This document shows, one piece after another, positions 61,396-63,821 of a DNA stretch of 63,821 bases; the stretch's first letter is position 1, and every line of letters starts with the position of its first letter. The notes beneath the pieces were generated by a model. The model was not told where the DNA came from. It searched no databases and saw only the letters and a program-made list of their open reading frames with translations. The DNA is from JBBRXJ01 sp038248505 (GTDB taxonomy: Bacteria; Bacteroidota; Bacteroidia; Bacteroidales; JBBRXJ01), in the NCBI GenBank assembly GCA_038248505.1, contig JBBRXJ010000004.1:1-63821 (forward strand). The letters run 5' to 3'. A program made the translations under genes and the position numbers.

Positions 61396-62016
61396 ATGGC
61401 ATTGCTCAATATAAAAGAAATATCGAAAAGCTATAACAACCAAGATTTATTTCAAGCTTTATCTTTTGAGATAAATCGTGGTGACAAACTCGTTATTACG
61501 GGCTCATCAGGATGCGGGAAGACCACTTTGATGAATATGCTTATTGGATTTGTTTTTCATGATAGAGGTATCATTCAGTTTGAAAATAATGTATTGGATT
61601 CAACTAATATTCATTTGTTCCGAAGTCATTGTTCATGGTTACCTCAGGAAGTTTCTTTTGACGTTGAAACGGCACGTGATTTTGTAATGCTTCCTTTTAG
61701 CTTTAAAATAAATAGAGATAGAATTCCAACAGAAAATAATATCCGAGATATTATGAATAACTTAATGCTTCCTTATTCCTTACTCGATAGCACAATGTTA
61801 AAAGTTTCTGGCGGAGAAAAGCAACGTTTGGCATTATTATCAATATTGTTGATGAAAAAAGGAATTGTTTTTCTCGATGAACCCACATCGGCTCTTGATC
61901 AGAAAGCCGCAAAAGCAGTTATCGATTTATTTCTAAAAGATAAAGATTGTACGGTTATTTCTGTTTCACATCATGAATTATGGCAATCTAAATGTAATCG
62001 TATAATTGCAATTTAA
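61396..62016 (+). CDS. fetA: ABC transporter ATP-binding protein, FetA/YbbL type
   Basis: The 206-residue ATPase has Walker A GSSGCGKTT (about residue 35-43), signature VSGGEKQRLALL and Walker B GIVFLDEPTSALD with a switch His (SVSHHE). The partner permease starts 3 nt after its stop and belongs to UPF0014/FetB, so this is the ATPase of a FetAB-like exporter. The E. coli pair lowers cytoplasmic iron under oxidative stress; the substrate here is inferred only from the family. Confidence 0.82.
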   Translation: MALLNIKEISKSYNNQDLFQALSFEINRGDKLVITGSSGCGKTTLMNMLIGFVFHDRGIIQFENNVLDSTNIHLFRSHCSWLPQEVSFDVETARDFVMLPFSFKINRDRIPTENNIRDIMNNLMLPYSLLDSTMLKVSGGEKQRLALLSILLMKKGIVFLDEPTSALDQKAAKAVIDLFLKDKDCTVISVSHHELWQSKCNRIIAI

Positions 62017-62019
62017 GTT

Positions 62020-62811
62020 ATGCAGATGAATATTGACATAAAATTATTAAACATGATACTGGGTTATCTGCTCTTAGTGATCCCTATTTATGTTTTTTGG
62101 TATTATCGATCGGGGCTTATAAAAGAAACGCTGCTAGCTATTGGTAGAATGACTTTACAGCTCTTATTGGTAGGTGTGTATCTTGAATATTTGTTTAAAT
62201 TAAATAATTATTGGATAAATGCAATTTGGTTATTATTTATTGTGTTCGTTGCATCATGGACTATCATAAAGCGGAGCGATTTATCTATTAAAATATTTAT
62301 AGTTCCAGTATTACTCTCTTTATTGTTAAGTGTAGTTTTTACAGATTTTTATTTTATTAGAGTAATTATAATGCATCCAAGTTTTTTTGATGCATCTTAT
62401 CTTATTCCTATAACTGGTATTATAGTAGGCAATTGTTTGCGAACAAATATTCTTGCATTGAGTAATTATTATCAACAAATATCGAAGAATAGCAAAACAT
62501 ACAGGTATTATTTAGCGAACGGAGCCAGCAGAGGAGAAGCTTTACAGCCTTATATGAAAGATGCATTGAAGAATGCATTCAATCCAACCATTGCTAATAT
62601 TTCGGTAGTAGGTTTAATTAACATGCCAGGAGTAATGACAGGTCAAATATTAGGAGGTAGTAATCCCATTATTGCAATTAAATATCAAATTCTATTTCTA
62701 TTATTTATTTTTGTATCAGCCATGATAAGCGTTGTATTAAGTATTTTGCTTGCTAATAAAAAAGCCTTTGATGCATCGCATAATTTACTTGACAACATTT
62801 TTAATAAATAG
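62020..62811 (+). CDS. fetB: ABC transporter permease, FetB/YbbM type (UPF0014)
   Basis: The 263-residue protein has about seven membrane segments and the UPF0014 hallmark ANGASRGEALQPYMKDALKN, followed by GLINMPGVMTGQILGGSNPI. It follows fetA by 3 nt, forming a two-gene exporter. The start could also be the second Met (62026). Confidence 0.85.
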   Translation: MQMNIDIKLLNMILGYLLLVIPIYVFWYYRSGLIKETLLAIGRMTLQLLLVGVYLEYLFKLNNYWINAIWLLFIVFVASWTIIKRSDLSIKIFIVPVLLSLLLSVVFTDFYFIRVIIMHPSFFDASYLIPITGIIVGNCLRTNILALSNYYQQISKNSKTYRYYLANGASRGEALQPYMKDALKNAFNPTIANISVVGLINMPGVMTGQILGGSNPIIAIKYQILFLLFIFVSAMISVVLSILLANKKAFDASHNLLDNIFNK

Positions 62812-63698
62812 TGACTATTCTCTATTTATCACACACATATTTAGCTAATATTATTCCTCAAATTTATATAATGAAAATAAGGAAGAATATAATGATAGCC
62901 TATTACAGAATACTTGACTCATTCCATTTAGTTTTTAATAAACTTGTTCCGTTTTAACTTCTCAATTATTCTATGCTAATAGGAGTAATTAATCACAGAA
63001 ATAACAACTTGTTACTGAGAATAGCTATTAATTAATTCTGCATAATTATACCCAACATTGATATTAATTGTTTTTTTAATGAAATCAAATCTCTTTATAT
63101 CAATTAAAGGCTATACAAACCGGGGCTTCTTCGCCGCGGCGAAAAACTCAATGTACCACCTCAGCCACCTACTTCTCCTTATAAACTCATCAAATAATAC
63201 CCTTAGTGGTTCTTTCAACTTTCTTCCTTAGTGTTCTCAGTGTCCTTATTGATCAAAAATCCACTTAAAGAAACTCTTTTCCCTCATTGGCCTTAGTGTT
63301 TTTACCCCACTTTCCCCTTTTTACTTTCAACTTTCTATATACTCACTTATAGATTAAAACTGTTCTTAAATAAAATAGAAATCATATATTGAATCAATCT
63401 AAATAGCGATTTAAATATCTATAATTAAGTACTATATCTTGTTTTTATGTTTTGGTTCTCTTCTTTCAAAAAGAATTATCAAACATTTGCAAACTTCACC
63501 AAAGTTTTTCATGATACTTTGCACGCGTATGATAATCAGTTCCATAAGCCCTTTTTAAAACGTCTCATTTCCGATGAGACAATAGTGCAAAACAATTATT
63601 TACTTTTGGTATATCTTTATAAATAGTATAATGAACTATTTAATGAACAGATTGCAAATATTTACAAATTAATACAAATTATTAAATGACTATCCGTT
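62812..63698. repeat. Long intergenic region (about 890 bp) with a dispersed repeat
   Basis: No gene is seen. 63077-63170 is a shorter relative of the element at 43717-43857: it shares the leader (AATGAAATCAAATCTCTTTATAT at 63079-63101) and ACAAACCGGGGCT, followed by the 14-nt perfect palindrome TTCGCCGCGGCGAA (63130-63143), but lacks the left palindrome arm. Farther on, CCTTAGTGTTCTCAGTGTCC-type phrases (63215-63300) resemble the reverse complement of 9048-9065. A small hairpin (GTCTCAT / ATGAGAC) lies at 63562-63580. Confidence 0.45.
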
Positions 63699-63728
63699 TT
63701 TGCACCCAATGAAAAATAATTACCTTTG
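63699..63728 (+). promoter_or_regulatory. Promoter of the edge transposase (Bacteroidota -33/-7 type)
   Basis: TTTG at 63699-63702 and TACCTTTG at 63721-63728 are 18 nt apart. The predicted start lies about 9 nt before the ATG at 63744, so the leader is very short. Confidence 0.5.
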
Positions 63729-63743
63729 CAAGTAAAAAATCCA

Positions 63744-63821
63744 ATGAATTTACTTGATTTTAGTACTTATTTTCCCCATGAAGAAATCTGTGTTGAGCAT
63801 TTTAAAATGCAACGTGAAAAA
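63744..63821 (+). CDS. Transposase N-terminus, IS1595-like (partial, runs off right edge)
   Basis: The last 78 bases encode an open 26-residue start, MNLLDFSTYFPHEEICVEHF then KMQREK, which resembles the N-terminus of IS1595-family DDE transposases (MNLLDFxxxFPxEExCxxxF pattern preceding the zinc ribbon). The catalytic domain is outside the window, so the family call is moderate. It has a credible promoter at 63699-63728. Confidence 0.5.
   Translation, partial: MNLLDFSTYFPHEEICVEHFKMQREK

Noticed and set aside
63562..63580. GTCTCAT/ATGAGAC hairpin as an IS end
   Set aside because: Seven base pairs without a second matching end in the window.
1..63821. CRISPR arrays, rRNA genes, prophage or replication origin
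   Set aside because: No regularly spaced repeats, rRNA sequence, phage structural genes or DnaA-box clusters were seen.

Overview
The window reads as a chromosomal segment of an AT-rich member of the Bacteroidota. Lines of evidence: type IX secretion (T9SS) C-terminal sorting domains on several secreted proteins, promoters of the Bacteroidota form (TTTG about 19-21 nt before TAnnTTTG), very few strong Shine-Dalgarno sequences, and lineage-typical genes (bifunctional nuclease with a UVR tail, fused SpmA/SpmB-like gate protein, SiaB/SiaC pair, single-domain proB). I cannot resolve the genus. Both window edges cut into transposases (IS3-like at the left, IS1595-like at the right).

Layout. 0.4-8 kb: housekeeping genes (ruvC with an S41 protease, serS, rpmA-rplU, bifunctional nuclease, a GT2 glycosyltransferase, gate-domain protein). 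7.9-8.8 kb: two back-to-back truncated genes, a deletion scar. 9-14 kb: ECF sigma factor with a putative anti-sigma protein, then the argG-argH-proB amino-acid operon (minus strand). 14.2-20.9 kb: a plus-strand run of a lipoprotein, a small secreted protein, a 1031-residue ABC half-transporter with an extra N-terminal region, and a TMTC-like membrane TPR protein. 21.2-25.3 kb: SiaC, SiaB and a large TPR-PAS-PAS hybrid histidine kinase. 25.9-27.6 kb: zinc-ribbon protein and a CE15-like esterase. 27.7-29.4 kb: a graveyard with a reverse-transcriptase tail and a complete but inactivated MqsR-like toxin / zinc-finger-HTH-Panacea antitoxin module. 29.7-33 kb: propeller protein, GT4 glycosyltransferase, exonuclease III. 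33.3-39.6 kb: rsgA, AsmA-like protein, sensor kinase, U32-family protein, tRNA-Gln. 39.8-40.7 kb: decayed AAA ATPase and a hypothetical gene.

41.6-48.3 kb carries three consecutive T9SS cargo proteins (propeller, glycoside-hydrolase-like, dockerin-like/Calx-beta) among intergenic repeats. 48.3-56.1 kb is the most system-like region: a Cache-PAS-PAS-CBS-DUF294 signalling protein, then a DUF485 small membrane protein, an acetate-type Na+ symporter with a large extra loop, and an outer-membrane porin. Together these look like sensing, outer-membrane entry and inner-membrane uptake of a small carboxylate. 56-63 kb: RRM RNA-binding protein, pyruvate kinase, STAS-like protein, MarC protein, a frameshifted tautomerase, a deoxyhypusine-synthase-like enzyme, and a FetAB-type ABC exporter.

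Intergenic DNA holds at least three small dispersed repeat families and several strong hairpin terminators. No CRISPR array, rRNA, replication origin or complete prophage was seen. Pseudogenes were decoded by hand from the nucleotide sequence; family assignments rest on motif recognition without database searches.
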